NCBI GenBank assembly: GCA_900542125.1
Contig: UQMO01000023.1
Coordinates: 1-35,851 of the forward strand
Reading direction: 5' to 3'
From: an uncultured Collinsella sp.
Lineage (GTDB): Bacteria > Actinomycetota > Coriobacteriia > Coriobacteriales > Coriobacteriaceae
DNA length: 35,851 nt
The translations under genes were made by a program, and so were the position numbers. The notes under the pieces are model-generated. The model did not search any database. It was not told the origin of the DNA and saw nothing but the letters and a program-made list of their open reading frames with translations. This document shows positions 15,549 to 23,479 of the stretch, one piece after another. Numbering within the stretch: the first letter of the stretch is position 1; each line of letters begins with the position of its first letter.

Positions 15549-16772
15549 TTAGAAATCGATGTCGGTGTCGTAGTAGCAGGCCTTGAGGATCTTCTCGAAG
15601 TCGGCAGCCTTGGTCTCACGCGGGTTCTCGGGCGTGCAGGCGTCCTGCTCGGCGTTCGCGGCGATCTCGGGCAGCTTGGCGAGGAACTCCTCCTCGGAAA
15701 CCATCTGCGGGTTCTCGGCGTCGACCTTCACGCCACCATTCGCGTAATCCTTGATGGACTGCGGAATGTTGAGCTGGTCGTTGAGATCGCGAATCTTCTG
15801 GACGAGCGCAGCGATGAGCTCCTCGTTGGTCTCGCCGGGAAGGTGCAGGATCTCCTTGGCCACGTAAGCGTAACGCTCGGCAGCACGCGGGTCCTTGGAG
15901 TTCCACTGGATTACCTTGCCCAGGTACATGGCGTTAGCGGCACCGTGGATGATGTGGCCGTTCTCGAAGGCAGCACCGGTCTTGTGAGCCATGGAGTGAA
16001 CGATGCCGAGCAGGCCCGAGGAGAAGGCGATACCGGCGATGCACTGAGCCTCGTGCATGTGCTGACGGGCCTCATGGTCGCCAGCATAGGACTTGGGCAG
16101 CCACTCGACGATCTCGCGGATGCCGTGCAGGGCGTTGGCGTCGGTGAACATAGAGGCGCAGGTGGAAACGTAGGCCTCCATGCAGTGGGTCAGAGCATCC
16201 ATGCCGGTGTGAGCGCACAGCTTGGCGGGCATGGTGTAGGTGAGCTCGGGGTCGACGATGGCGACATCAGGGGTGATGTTGAAGTCGGCCAGCGGGTACT
16301 TGATGCCCTTGGCGTAGTCGGTAATGACGGAAAACGCGGTGACCTCGGTAGCGGTGCCGGAGGTAGAGGAGATGGCGCAGAAATGAGCCTTCTGACGCAG
16401 CTCGGGGAAGCTGAACGGCTGGATGATGTTATCGAAGGACTCCTCGGGATACTCGTAGAAGACCCACATGGCCTTAGCGGCATCGATGGGCGAGCCGCCA
16501 CCGATGGCGATAATCCAGTCGGGCTCGAACTCGCGCATGGCCTCGGCGCCCTTCATGACCGTCTCGATGGACGGGTCGGACTCGACGCCCTCGAACAGCT
16601 TGACCTCGAAACCGCCTTCCTTAAGGTCGTTCTCGACGTCCTGCAGGAACCCGCCGCGGCGCATAGAGCTGCCGCCAGAAACGATGATGGCCTTCTTGCC
16701 CTTGAGGTTCTTCACCTCGTGGCGAGCGCCCTCACCAAAGTACAGATCGCGAGGATTGGTAAAACGTCCCAT
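15549..16772 (-). CDS. Iron-containing alcohol dehydrogenase
   Basis: A group III alcohol dehydrogenase of 407 residues that reduces aldehydes or oxidises alcohols with NAD(P). The NAD segment is AIGGGSPIDAAKAMW. The iron-binding residues lie in LCAHTGMDALTHCMEAYVS, GIVHSMAHKTGA and GHIIHGAANAMYLG. It resembles the long-chain butanol or propanediol-type enzymes. ATG at 16772 follows AGGAGG at perfect distance; the frame runs open to 16823, but the added residues are basic and unlike the family. It is first in a three-gene series of dehydrogenases on the minus strand. A dyad covers the -35 area of its likely promoter. Confidence 0.92.
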   Translation of the reverse strand: MGRFTNPRDLYFGEGARHEVKNLKGKKAIIVSGGSSMRRGGFLQDVENDLKEGGFEVKLFEGVESDPSIETVMKGAEAMREFEPDWIIAIGGGSPIDAAKAMWVFYEYPEESFDNIIQPFSFPELRQKAHFCAISSTSGTATEVTAFSVITDYAKGIKYPLADFNITPDVAIVDPELTYTMPAKLCAHTGMDALTHCMEAYVSTCASMFTDANALHGIREIVEWLPKSYAGDHEARQHMHEAQCIAGIAFSSGLLGIVHSMAHKTGAAFENGHIIHGAANAMYLGKVIQWNSKDPRAAERYAYVAKEILHLPGETNEELIAALVQKIRDLNDQLNIPQSIKDYANGGVKVDAENPQMVSEEEFLAKLPEIAANAEQDACTPENPRETKAADFEKILKACYYDTDIDF

Positions 16773-17272
16773 ACTGTGCCTCCTAAACAAGCCCCTCTTA
16801 GACTTGCGTATATAACGGAGCACCCGATTGGCTCCGTTAGGACCGTTTTGCGCGTTGCCGGCGATGACAATGCGCGATGTCTAAACGTCTCAACGCTCAG
16901 ACAAACACTATTCTACCGTTCTGGTTGGTCAGTTATTCACCTAAAGCCGACAATGATGAAACGTTTTTTCTATCCCTGAAGACCCTTGTGGGGCATTCAT
17001 ACTCCCAAGCTGGGCAAACGTTTTATCAAGGTTGACCACATATCCCGGGCAGGACGGTGCTCCTCCAAAATGTGCCCCGTTCGCCGCCAAAAATCGACCG
17101 TTTGCGGCACCGTGATACCACTCGGTCGTCCAAGGTGCCGACATTTGTGCGACATCCGTCTTCGTGGTGCAAAGGTGCAAGTCCAAGTGCGGCACCCCCG
17201 GTGTGCCACATGCGGGTAAACTAGAACCTTATATAGAGACATTTGAACCCTAACCGCAGCAAAGGAGGCCCC
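16773..17272. other. 500-base divergent intergenic region
   Basis: No gene is visible. The left part carries the dehydrogenase leader and a dyad (16813-16839). The right third (about 17050-17215) is a dense series of short GTGCC/GGTGC/GGCAC words, some inverted (GGCAC then GTGCC at 17190-17208), ahead of the plus-strand gene at 17273. These may be binding sites or a decayed element. Confidence 0.4.
16809..16839 (-). promoter_or_regulatory. Dyad and -10 of the iron alcohol dehydrogenase
   Basis: TAACGGAGC (16813-16821) and GCTCCGTTA (16831-16839) are perfect inverted repeats with a 9-base loop. On the minus strand a -10-like TATATA lies at 16809-16814, so the dyad covers where the -35 element would be. 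It fits an operator; as RNA it could only act if transcription starts further upstream. Confidence 0.5.
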
Positions 17273-18349
17273 ATGGCATTCGATCCCATTCAAGAGGATT
17301 GCCATCGCCTCGTTCTTGAGGCCTTGCGCCGCGACAATATCCCGCTCACCGACGGTGCCGCCGCAGAGCGTCTGATGGAACAATTCACCCGCAACCCTGC
17401 ACCGCTCATCGTGCACGACCGCGACCGCGCCGGGCACCTCATTGCCAAGGTGGTCGAGGCTGTCGACTACCGCATCCCCTTTATCCCCGACGACGCCCAG
17501 GCAGAGCAAGAAGAAGCCGCAGCCGAGAACATGCTCCGCGAGGCAGCCGCGCTCGATCCGGCCAACTGGGATGCCCAGCGCATGCTGACGGCGCTCACCG
17601 CCGAATCCAACGAGGAATACGTACAGTACCTGGTGTCCAAGTGCGATGAAGTCGAGCATGACCTGGCGCTCAAGATCGCCTCGGCTCAGGACCCCTACGA
17701 GCGCGAGGCCGCAGGCGACCTTATGCGCCGCCCCTACCTGCGCTGGCTTGCCGCCCTTGCGTCACGCGCCCTCATTAGCGGCCGCTACCGCATGTCGCTC
17801 GAAGCCGCGAATCGCAGCTTGGACTTTGCGCCCAACGACCCCGCCGGCGTCCGCCACACCGCGATGCTCGCCATGGCAAAGCTCGAATACCCCGCTGAGG
17901 AGCTCAAGCGCTTTCGCTCTGCCCACTCCGTCTCCTATCTCGCCAACACGCCGCTGCGCCGCCGCCCCAAAGATGCGGAGCGTGACTTGGACCCATGGAC
18001 GCTCATCGCGCTGATGAGCGCTGCTTGGCGCGAGCTGGACTACGAGGGCGCCGAGCACTACTTGCGCATCCTTGCGCGCTCGTGTCCGCACGCAGCCGAG
18101 GCGCTCTACTTCCAAACCGAGTTTCCCGATGGCGTCTATGCCCGCGTCAACGTGGGTGCAGGCTCCACCGACGAGCTTGTCCTTGCGCTGTCCGAGGCGA
18201 CGCCGGTACTGCAGGAGGGCCTGGGCGCCCCCGACAACGCCAGCTTTGCCGCCTGGATCGCCACCAACGACATCGTGCGCTCCCAGATCGACGAGCGCAT
18301 CCTGCGCGCGGCCGAGCAGGGGCTTCCATTTAAGGGAGGGGACCTCTAA
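17273..18349 (+). CDS. Helical-repeat (TPR-like) protein, first of a pair
   Basis: A 358-residue soluble protein without a recognised catalytic motif. It is almost wholly helical, with paired-helix spacing like TPR proteins (for example NMLREAAALDPANWDAQRMLTAL, about residues 83-105, and ALISGRYRMSLEAANRSLDFAPNDP, about 165-189). ATG at 17273 follows a full AAAGGAGG. Its TAA stop overlaps the next ATG (TAATG), so both proteins are made in coupled fashion. It is probably a scaffold or partner-binding protein; the job is unknown. Confidence 0.7.
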   Translation: MAFDPIQEDCHRLVLEALRRDNIPLTDGAAAERLMEQFTRNPAPLIVHDRDRAGHLIAKVVEAVDYRIPFIPDDAQAEQEEAAAENMLREAAALDPANWDAQRMLTALTAESNEEYVQYLVSKCDEVEHDLALKIASAQDPYEREAAGDLMRRPYLRWLAALASRALISGRYRMSLEAANRSLDFAPNDPAGVRHTAMLAMAKLEYPAEELKRFRSAHSVSYLANTPLRRRPKDAERDLDPWTLIALMSAAWRELDYEGAEHYLRILARSCPHAAEALYFQTEFPDGVYARVNVGAGSTDELVLALSEATPVLQEGLGAPDNASFAAWIATNDIVRSQIDERILRAAEQGLPFKGGDL

Positions 18350-19392
18350 TGGATCCGAGCGTCTACATCCCCGCCTACCTGGAGCGCACCTATCTGGCGT
18401 CGCACCCCGAGCTCACCGATGCAGCACGCGAGCTTGTCCATAACGACATTAGCGCGAATCCTCAAAAGTATGCGCAGGCCGAGCATGCCCAGGCACTGCT
18501 GTCCTATGCCGGCGTTCATCGCCACCTGCTCGACGAGCTCCATCGCATCGAGGACATGGGCAGCGACGAGGAGTTTGAGCAGACGCGCAACCGCCTGTTC
18601 GACGACATGCGCGACGAGCTGCTCAAGATCGTCCGCGTCGATGCGCTGGCCGTCGACGCGCAGCTGCTCGCCATCATCCTGGCCGACACGCCCGTTGACG
18701 CCTGCCTGGGCGACCTGATGAAGCTCGAGGCGACCACGGCCGATTACCTGCAGCAAAGCGTGCCCGGGTTCGACATGGAAGCCCCGCACTACTGGGCCAA
18801 TAATGTTTTGGCCGACGGTGTCACCGCAGCAGACCTTACCGTGAGCGAGCCGGCTCTTATCGGGTGGCTTCACACACTCGAGGCCATCTCGCAGCTGTGC
18901 ATGGCGAGCGCCCGCTACCGCGCTGCTGCCAACTACGCCCGCCGCGTCCTTAAGGCAGAAGGCTATCCCACCCGAGCTGCCGGCACCGTGTTGCTCGCCC
19001 TCGCTCGCCTGGAAGACCAGGACGGCTTTTTCGCCCTAGCGCACCAGCTCGAGGAACAGGCGGGAGCCGATGCACTCGAGAACTCTCCTTGGTACCTGCT
19101 CGCCCGCACAATCCTATTGTTCAAAACGAACAAGATGCGTCCGGCGGTGCGTGCGCTGCGTGAGTTCGCTAACCGCTGCGAGGGCGGCGCGTTCTTCTTG
19201 CTGAATCCCATGTACCAGACACCGTACCTTCCCTGCCGGCCCGAGCCACGCGATCCCTGGGATCTTTCGCACCAGGCCGTTTGGGAAGCGGACGGCATTA
19301 TCTCGGACACTCCAGACTTTGCCCCCTGGGCCAATGTCTGCGAAGACGTGTCGCAGCTTGCCCAAGAATTTGCGCGCCGCTACGGTTTTTAG
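18349..19392 (+). CDS. Helical-repeat (TPR-like) protein, second of a pair
   Basis: A 347-residue helical protein with the same general build as the one before it. The part SQLCMASARYRAAANYARRVLKAEGYPT (about residues 183-210) looks like one TPR hairpin, and NPMYQTPYLPCRPEPRDPWDLSHQAV near the end is proline-rich. No signal peptide or membrane helix. Start codon overlaps the upstream stop, so a complex of both products is likely. The murT-gatD fusion starts 45 bases later on the same strand and may be in the same transcript, which would suggest a cell-envelope link; this is an inference. Confidence 0.68.
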   Translation: MDPSVYIPAYLERTYLASHPELTDAARELVHNDISANPQKYAQAEHAQALLSYAGVHRHLLDELHRIEDMGSDEEFEQTRNRLFDDMRDELLKIVRVDALAVDAQLLAIILADTPVDACLGDLMKLEATTADYLQQSVPGFDMEAPHYWANNVLADGVTAADLTVSEPALIGWLHTLEAISQLCMASARYRAAANYARRVLKAEGYPTRAAGTVLLALARLEDQDGFFALAHQLEEQAGADALENSPWYLLARTILLFKTNKMRPAVRALREFANRCEGGAFFLLNPMYQTPYLPCRPEPRDPWDLSHQAVWEADGIISDTPDFAPWANVCEDVSQLAQEFARRYGF

Positions 19393-19437
19393 TGACGCAC
19401 TCGACCCGACCATATCGTTTACGTTAGGAACGGTTTC

Positions 19438-21615
19438 ATGAATCTCCGCTCATCTCTTGCCTGCACCTCGAGCGATATCGCCCGCTGGGGGCTGCGCTCC
19501 GTCCTTAAGCGCCAGGGCGGCGTACTTCCCGGCCGCATCGCCATGAAGATCGACCCCGAGCTGCTAAGCGACCTCGCGAGCCTGGTCGACCGCAGCGTGG
19601 TGATCACCGGTACTAATGGCAAGACCACCACCTCCAACCTCATCGCCGACGCCGTTGCCGCCAGCGGCGCCACTGTGGTGTGCAACCGCGCTGGCAACAA
19701 CATGGAGCCGGGCGTGGTGGGCGCGTTGCTCGAGGCGCGCGGCAACCTTAAGCGAACGGCCAGCAGCAAGCGCGTAGGCGTCTTTGAGTGCGACGAGCTC
19801 TACACGGTGCGCGTCCTGCCCAAGCTCAAGCCGACCTACTTTGTGCTGCTCAACCTGTTCCGCGACCAGCTAGACCGCTACGGCGAGATCGACCATACCC
19901 AGGACGTCATCGCCCATGCATTGGAGCTCTCTCCGACGACAACGCTCATCTACAACGCCGACGATCCGCTGTGCGCCTCGATCGCCGCGCGCGTTCCCAA
20001 CGCGAGTATTGCCTTTGGCATCGATGGCGCCACGGGCACCGAGTCCGACCGCATTAGCGACTCGCGTTTTTGCTCGCAGTGCAACGCCCCGCTGGAATAC
20101 GACTATGTGCAGTACGGACAGCTGGGCGCCTATCATTGCCCCTCGTGCGGCTGGGGTCGCCCCGCGCTGCTCCGCCGCGTGACGGGCGTTGAGCTCGGCT
20201 GCGACGGCTACGGCTTTGACCTGGCCTTTGGACCCGAGGCCAACGCGCCCGCCGTGCACATCGCCACGCGCTACAACGGCCTGTACATGGTCTATAACGT
20301 CGCCGCCGCCTTCTTTGCGGCGCACGAGCTGGGCGTGGACGCGGCGCACCTGCAGCCCACGCTTAATGCCTACGTGCCCGCCGGCGGACGCATGGGCCGC
20401 TGGGATATTGCCGGCCGCACCGTCGAGGCCAACCTGGCCAAGAATCCCGTGGGCTTCGATCGCCAGATCCAGTCCATTAAAACGGCAGGTAGCAGGCTCT
20501 GCGCCTTCTTCCTAAACGATAACGATGCCGACGGCCACGATGTCTCGTGGATCTACGATGTCGACTTCGAGCGCATCGCCGACACGCCGGGTCTTGTCGC
20601 CTTTGCCGGAGGCACGCGTGCGCACGACATGCAGGTACGCCTCAAGTACGCCGGCATCGATGCCGCGATTATCTCGGACGTCGCGCAGGCGATCGGCGCC
20701 GTGGCAGACGAGGCCGCCGATGACACCTTCTACGCCGTCGCCAACTACACGGCCTTCCCGCCGTTAGTCAAGGAGCTCGACGGGCTTAAAGACGACGATG
20801 CAAGCTCAATTGTCTCCCACGCCGTAACGCGCGCCGATGGTAGCGCTGTCCCCACCGATATTGCGCCGGTCGAGCTTTCGCGCCCGTTGCGCATCGTCTA
20901 CCTGTATCCCGATGCGCTCAACCTCTACGCCGACGGCGGCAACGTTATCGCGCTCGAACGCCGCTGCGCCTGGCGCGGCATTCCCGTGCGTGTGGACGAA
21001 GTCCACATGGGCGAGACGCTCGACCTGACCGACGCCGACATCGTTATGATGGGCGGTGGCTCCGATCGCGACCAGCTGGCGGTTGCACATGAACTGCTCG
21101 CTCAAAAAGACAAGGTCGCGGCCTATGTTGAGGACGGCGGCACACTGCTTGCTATCTGTGGCGGTTATCAGCTGCTCGGCCGTTCGTACTACATGGGCGA
21201 CGATCGCATTGAGGGTCTGGGCGTCATTGCCGCCGAGACTGTGCGCGGCTCCGACCGCCTGATCGGCAACGTCGCCGTCAAGACCGACCTGGCACCCGAG
21301 CCCTTTGTGGGATTCGAGAACCACGGCGGCCGCACCCTGCTCGATACAGCGGCCACGCCGCTCGGAACGTCCGTCGTCACTGGCACCGGCAACAACGGCG
21401 ACGACGGCTTTGAGGGTCTGATCTACAAGAGCGTCATCGGCACGTACCTGCACGGCCCGGCGCTACCCAAGAATCCCGAACTCGCCGACTGGCTGATCGC
21501 GCACGCCCTCGAGCGCCGCGGCGACGCACAGGCCAACGCTCTGCTGCCGCTCAAACCCCTCGACGACACCTACGAGCGCGCCGCCCACGACGCCGCCATG
21601 AAGCTCCTCCCCTAG
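19438..21615 (+). CDS. MurT-GatD fusion, lipid II isoglutaminyl synthase
   Basis: A single 725-residue chain with both subunits of the enzyme that amidates the D-glutamate of lipid II using glutamine and ATP. The MurT part has the Mur ligase P-loop GTNGKTTT (58-65), a four-cysteine zinc ribbon (C212, C215, C234, C237) inserted in the middle domain, the segment GHDVSWIYD (367-375) that matches the aspartate completing the triad, and the DUF1727 end ANYTAFPPL. After a linker of about 30 residues the GatD part follows (from about 483), with nucleophile C574 in AICGGYQLLG and H672 in GTYLHGP. In the studied Gram-positive cocci these are two genes. All key residues are present, so the fusion should be active. 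AGGAAC precedes the ATG. A REP-like hairpin ends the transcript. Confidence 0.93.
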   Translation: MNLRSSLACTSSDIARWGLRSVLKRQGGVLPGRIAMKIDPELLSDLASLVDRSVVITGTNGKTTTSNLIADAVAASGATVVCNRAGNNMEPGVVGALLEARGNLKRTASSKRVGVFECDELYTVRVLPKLKPTYFVLLNLFRDQLDRYGEIDHTQDVIAHALELSPTTTLIYNADDPLCASIAARVPNASIAFGIDGATGTESDRISDSRFCSQCNAPLEYDYVQYGQLGAYHCPSCGWGRPALLRRVTGVELGCDGYGFDLAFGPEANAPAVHIATRYNGLYMVYNVAAAFFAAHELGVDAAHLQPTLNAYVPAGGRMGRWDIAGRTVEANLAKNPVGFDRQIQSIKTAGSRLCAFFLNDNDADGHDVSWIYDVDFERIADTPGLVAFAGGTRAHDMQVRLKYAGIDAAIISDVAQAIGAVADEAADDTFYAVANYTAFPPLVKELDGLKDDDASSIVSHAVTRADGSAVPTDIAPVELSRPLRIVYLYPDALNLYADGGNVIALERRCAWRGIPVRVDEVHMGETLDLTDADIVMMGGGSDRDQLAVAHELLAQKDKVAAYVEDGGTLLAICGGYQLLGRSYYMGDDRIEGLGVIAAETVRGSDRLIGNVAVKTDLAPEPFVGFENHGGRTLLDTAATPLGTSVVTGTGNNGDDGFEGLIYKSVIGTYLHGPALPKNPELADWLIAHALERRGDAQANALLPLKPLDDTYERAAHDAAMKLLP

Positions 21616-21621
21616 CACCCC

Positions 21622-21659
21622 ACCACCACAAAGGGGACAGGTACCTTTGTGGTGGTTTT
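21622..21659 (+). terminator. REP-like palindrome, copy B, serving as terminator
   Basis: ACCACCACAAAGG (21622-21634) pairs perfectly with CCTTTGTGGTGGT (21644-21656), followed by TTTT. It starts seven bases after the MurT-GatD stop. Its core is shared with the palindrome at 14287-14317. The words TGTGGTGGTTTT recur at 21846-21857. Confidence 0.8.
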
Positions 21660-21678
21660 GACCCGCCACGGTAGTTTG

Positions 21679-21813
21679 TCTCGATTTGTAACATCTAGAC
21701 CGTTAAAAGTCGTCGTACTGTTACAGATTGAGATGTTGGTGCCGACGCCCGCCGTCTATCTCGATCTGTAACAGATAGAGCCGATTTGCCCGCTCAGATG
21801 TTACAGATTGAGA
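21679..21813. repeat. Four 15-bp repeats at exact 40-bp period, alternating orientation
   Basis: Copies start at 21679, 21719, 21759 and 21799. Copies 1 and 3 read TCTCGATYTGTAACA; copies 2 and 4 are the inverse, TGTTACAGATTGAGA. Each of the three spacers is exactly 25 bases and they do not resemble one another. Copies 1-2 and 3-4 would fold into stems of 13 and 14 matched pairs. It sits between MurT-GatD and tRNA-Glu. Confidence 0.85.
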
Positions 21814-21897
21814 TATTTGAAAATCGGAATAAAAGCCTACTCCTGTGTGGTGGTTTTCCAGTTTGCCAACGATATACGCGCCGGCAAAAAAGTCTGC

Positions 21898-21903
21898 TAT
21901 ACT
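21898..21903 (+). promoter_or_regulatory. -10 element of tRNA-Glu
   Basis: TATACT lies 11 bases ahead of the tRNA 5' end. No convincing -35 is found 16-18 bases upstream. Confidence 0.5.
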
Positions 21904-21913
21904 CTTTCCCGCT

Positions 21914-21990
21914 GTCCCCATCGTCTAGCGGCCAAGGACGCCACCCTTTCAAGGTGGATATCGCGGGTTCGAATCCCGCTGGGGGCACCA
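21914..21990 (+). tRNA. tRNA-Glu (anticodon TTC)
   Basis: A full cloverleaf: acceptor GTCCCCA with TGGGGGC, D-arm GTCT/GGAC, anticodon stem CCACC/GGTGG around CTTTCAA, T-arm GCGGG/CCCGC with TTCGAAT, and an encoded CCA. The anticodon TTC reads glutamate codons. The phage-like element starts at its 3' end, so the end of the tRNA is part of the attachment site and was rebuilt on integration. The antisense strand supplies the last codons of the recombinase. Confidence 0.97.
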
Positions 21991-23391
21991 ACCCGAAAAT
22001 GTGCGAACCCGTGCGATGCTAAGTCGTGCGGGTTCGTTGCGTTCGTCGTCGCAGTAGAGCGTGGCCACGCACTCCTCCGGCGTCACCATCACCTGATAGA
22101 CAAAGGAATCGAGGACGGCCGCGTCGTCCATCCCGCCGCCGCACTGGAGGAAGTCCGCGAACTCCTCGGGGTCGATGCGCGCCTCGTCATAGGAGGCCAG
22201 ATCGCGCTCGGCGCGGGCCTTCTGGGCCTGAAGCTGGGCGATGCGGTCGGTGAACTCGGGCATCACGATGCCCTGCTCGATGGCGGCCATGATGTTCTGG
22301 AGGCCGTTCTCGGCCTTGCGCTTCGACGCCATGGCCCGCCTGCGCGCGTCGGCTATCTCCGGCTCCGGCTCGTCCCAGAGCATGTGGGATATGCGGAGGG
22401 CCGTCTCGCGGTCGCGCAGCATCCCCCTGATGGCCTCGGCCAGCTCGTGCTCGAGCCAGTCGCGCCGGACGGGCTTGGCCCCGCAGCGGCAGCCGTAATA
22501 CTCGTACTTGACGTTCTTCTTGCCACGGCCAGACGTCCCGGCCATGTTGTGGCCGCACTCCGAGCAGATCGCCCTGCCGGACAGCGCGAACGCTCCCCAG
22601 TCCTCCGAGGCCCGGCGCTTCTTCGGCTTCACCTCCTGCGCCATAGCGAAGGTCACCTTGTCGATAATCTGGGGCATGCCGCCCTCCACCTCTATCCCAC
22701 CCCACGAGTAGAAGCCCGTGTACTTCCTGTTGTGGAGCATCTGGTACACCATCGAGTATCCGCACGGCCTGCCCGTCCTAGTTGTCACGCCGCGCCGCGC
22801 GAAGTCGCTGGCGATGGAGTCGACCGGCTCGTGGTCGCAGGAGCGCCGGAACGCCTCGCGCACTATCGCGGCCTCGTCCTCGTTCACCACGTACTCGTCG
22901 TCGTCATTCCGGCCGTAACCGTAGACGCGCACGCCGTTGGTCTTGCACTTGAGGGCGTTGCCCTCCATGCCGCGCCTCGTCCTCATGGAGGTCTTGACCG
23001 ATTCCACGGCCGCGAGGCCCTCGTAAATCTTCTCGATCAGGATGCGCTCGGGGCCGTCCGGCATGGCCTCCATGGCCGACACGACCTCGACGCCCTTCCT
23101 GCGCAGCTCGTGCTTGTACGCGGGCGCGTCGTACTCGTCGCGCGAGAAGCGGTCCATCATGTACACGAGCACGATGTCCGACTCGCCCGCGTTGGCAATC
23201 ATCTTCTGGAACTCGGGGCGGTCGTCGCTGCGGCCGCTCATGGCGTAGTCGGAGTACTCCCCGACGATGGCGTAGCCCTCGCGCGCGCACCAGTCGCGGC
23301 AGACGCGCAGCTGGTCGTCAATCGAGGCCTCGCGCTGCTTCGAGCACGAGAAGCGGGCGTATATGACGGCGGTCTTTATATCTTCTGGCAT
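21949..23391 (-). CDS. Large serine recombinase (integrase)
   Basis: Integrates and excises the element by site-specific recombination. The 480-residue protein has the resolvase catalytic domain with S15 in YARFSCSKQ and DRFSRDEYDAP, a Recombinase domain (about 165-270), a zinc ribbon (CSECGHNM ... CRCG), and a coiled coil (about 350-415). The last 13 residues, WCPQRDSNPRYPP, and the stop are encoded by the antisense strand of the tRNA-Glu gene. The natural end of the free-element protein is therefore different or read from attP. It is last in a minus-strand operon behind repressor and lipoprotein genes. Serine recombinases rarely target tRNA genes, so this is notable. ATG follows GGAGGG. Confidence 0.93.
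   Translation of the reverse strand: MPEDIKTAVIYARFSCSKQREASIDDQLRVCRDWCAREGYAIVGEYSDYAMSGRSDDRPEFQKMIANAGESDIVLVYMMDRFSRDEYDAPAYKHELRRKGVEVVSAMEAMPDGPERILIEKIYEGLAAVESVKTSMRTRRGMEGNALKCKTNGVRVYGYGRNDDDEYVVNEDEAAIVREAFRRSCDHEPVDSIASDFARRGVTTRTGRPCGYSMVYQMLHNRKYTGFYSWGGIEVEGGMPQIIDKVTFAMAQEVKPKKRRASEDWGAFALSGRAICSECGHNMAGTSGRGKKNVKYEYYGCRCGAKPVRRDWLEHELAEAIRGMLRDRETALRISHMLWDEPEPEIADARRRAMASKRKAENGLQNIMAAIEQGIVMPEFTDRIAQLQAQKARAERDLASYDEARIDPEEFADFLQCGGGMDDAAVLDSFVYQVMVTPEECVATLYCDDERNEPARLSIARVRTFSGWCPQRDSNPRYPP
22004..22036. repeat. Inverted repeat next to the tRNA 3' end, possible attL arm
   Basis: CGAACCCG (22004-22011) and CGGGTTCG (22029-22036) are perfect inverted copies, and the dyad extends inward with two mismatched positions. 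It lies 14 bases past the tRNA CCA and inside the recombinase coding region. It could be the recombinase binding arm or a hairpin that ends the tRNA transcript. Confidence 0.5.
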
Positions 23392-23427
23392 AATCTAGGA
23401 TGCCCTCCAAACGGGCGGCTATCTGGT

Positions 23428-23469
23428 AAACCCCGCAGCAGCGTTGGCGCGCTTCGACCTGCGGGGTTT
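23428..23469 (-). terminator. Hairpin between lipoprotein and recombinase genes
   Basis: AAACCCCGCAG (23428-23438) pairs perfectly with CTGCGGGGTTT (23459-23469). It starts 11 bases past the lipoprotein stop on the minus strand. The T tract is short, so it may only reduce transcription into the recombinase. Confidence 0.6.
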
Positions 23470-23479
23470 CACTTTGCCG

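Noticed and set aside
15843..16979. 378-residue plus-strand frame over the iron alcohol dehydrogenase
   Set aside because: Antisense shadow; the minus-strand gene has all family motifs and a proper ribosome binding site.
21679..21813. CRISPR array
   Set aside because: Only four 15-bp repeats, orientation alternates, and no cas gene is near. Described as a separate repeat array.
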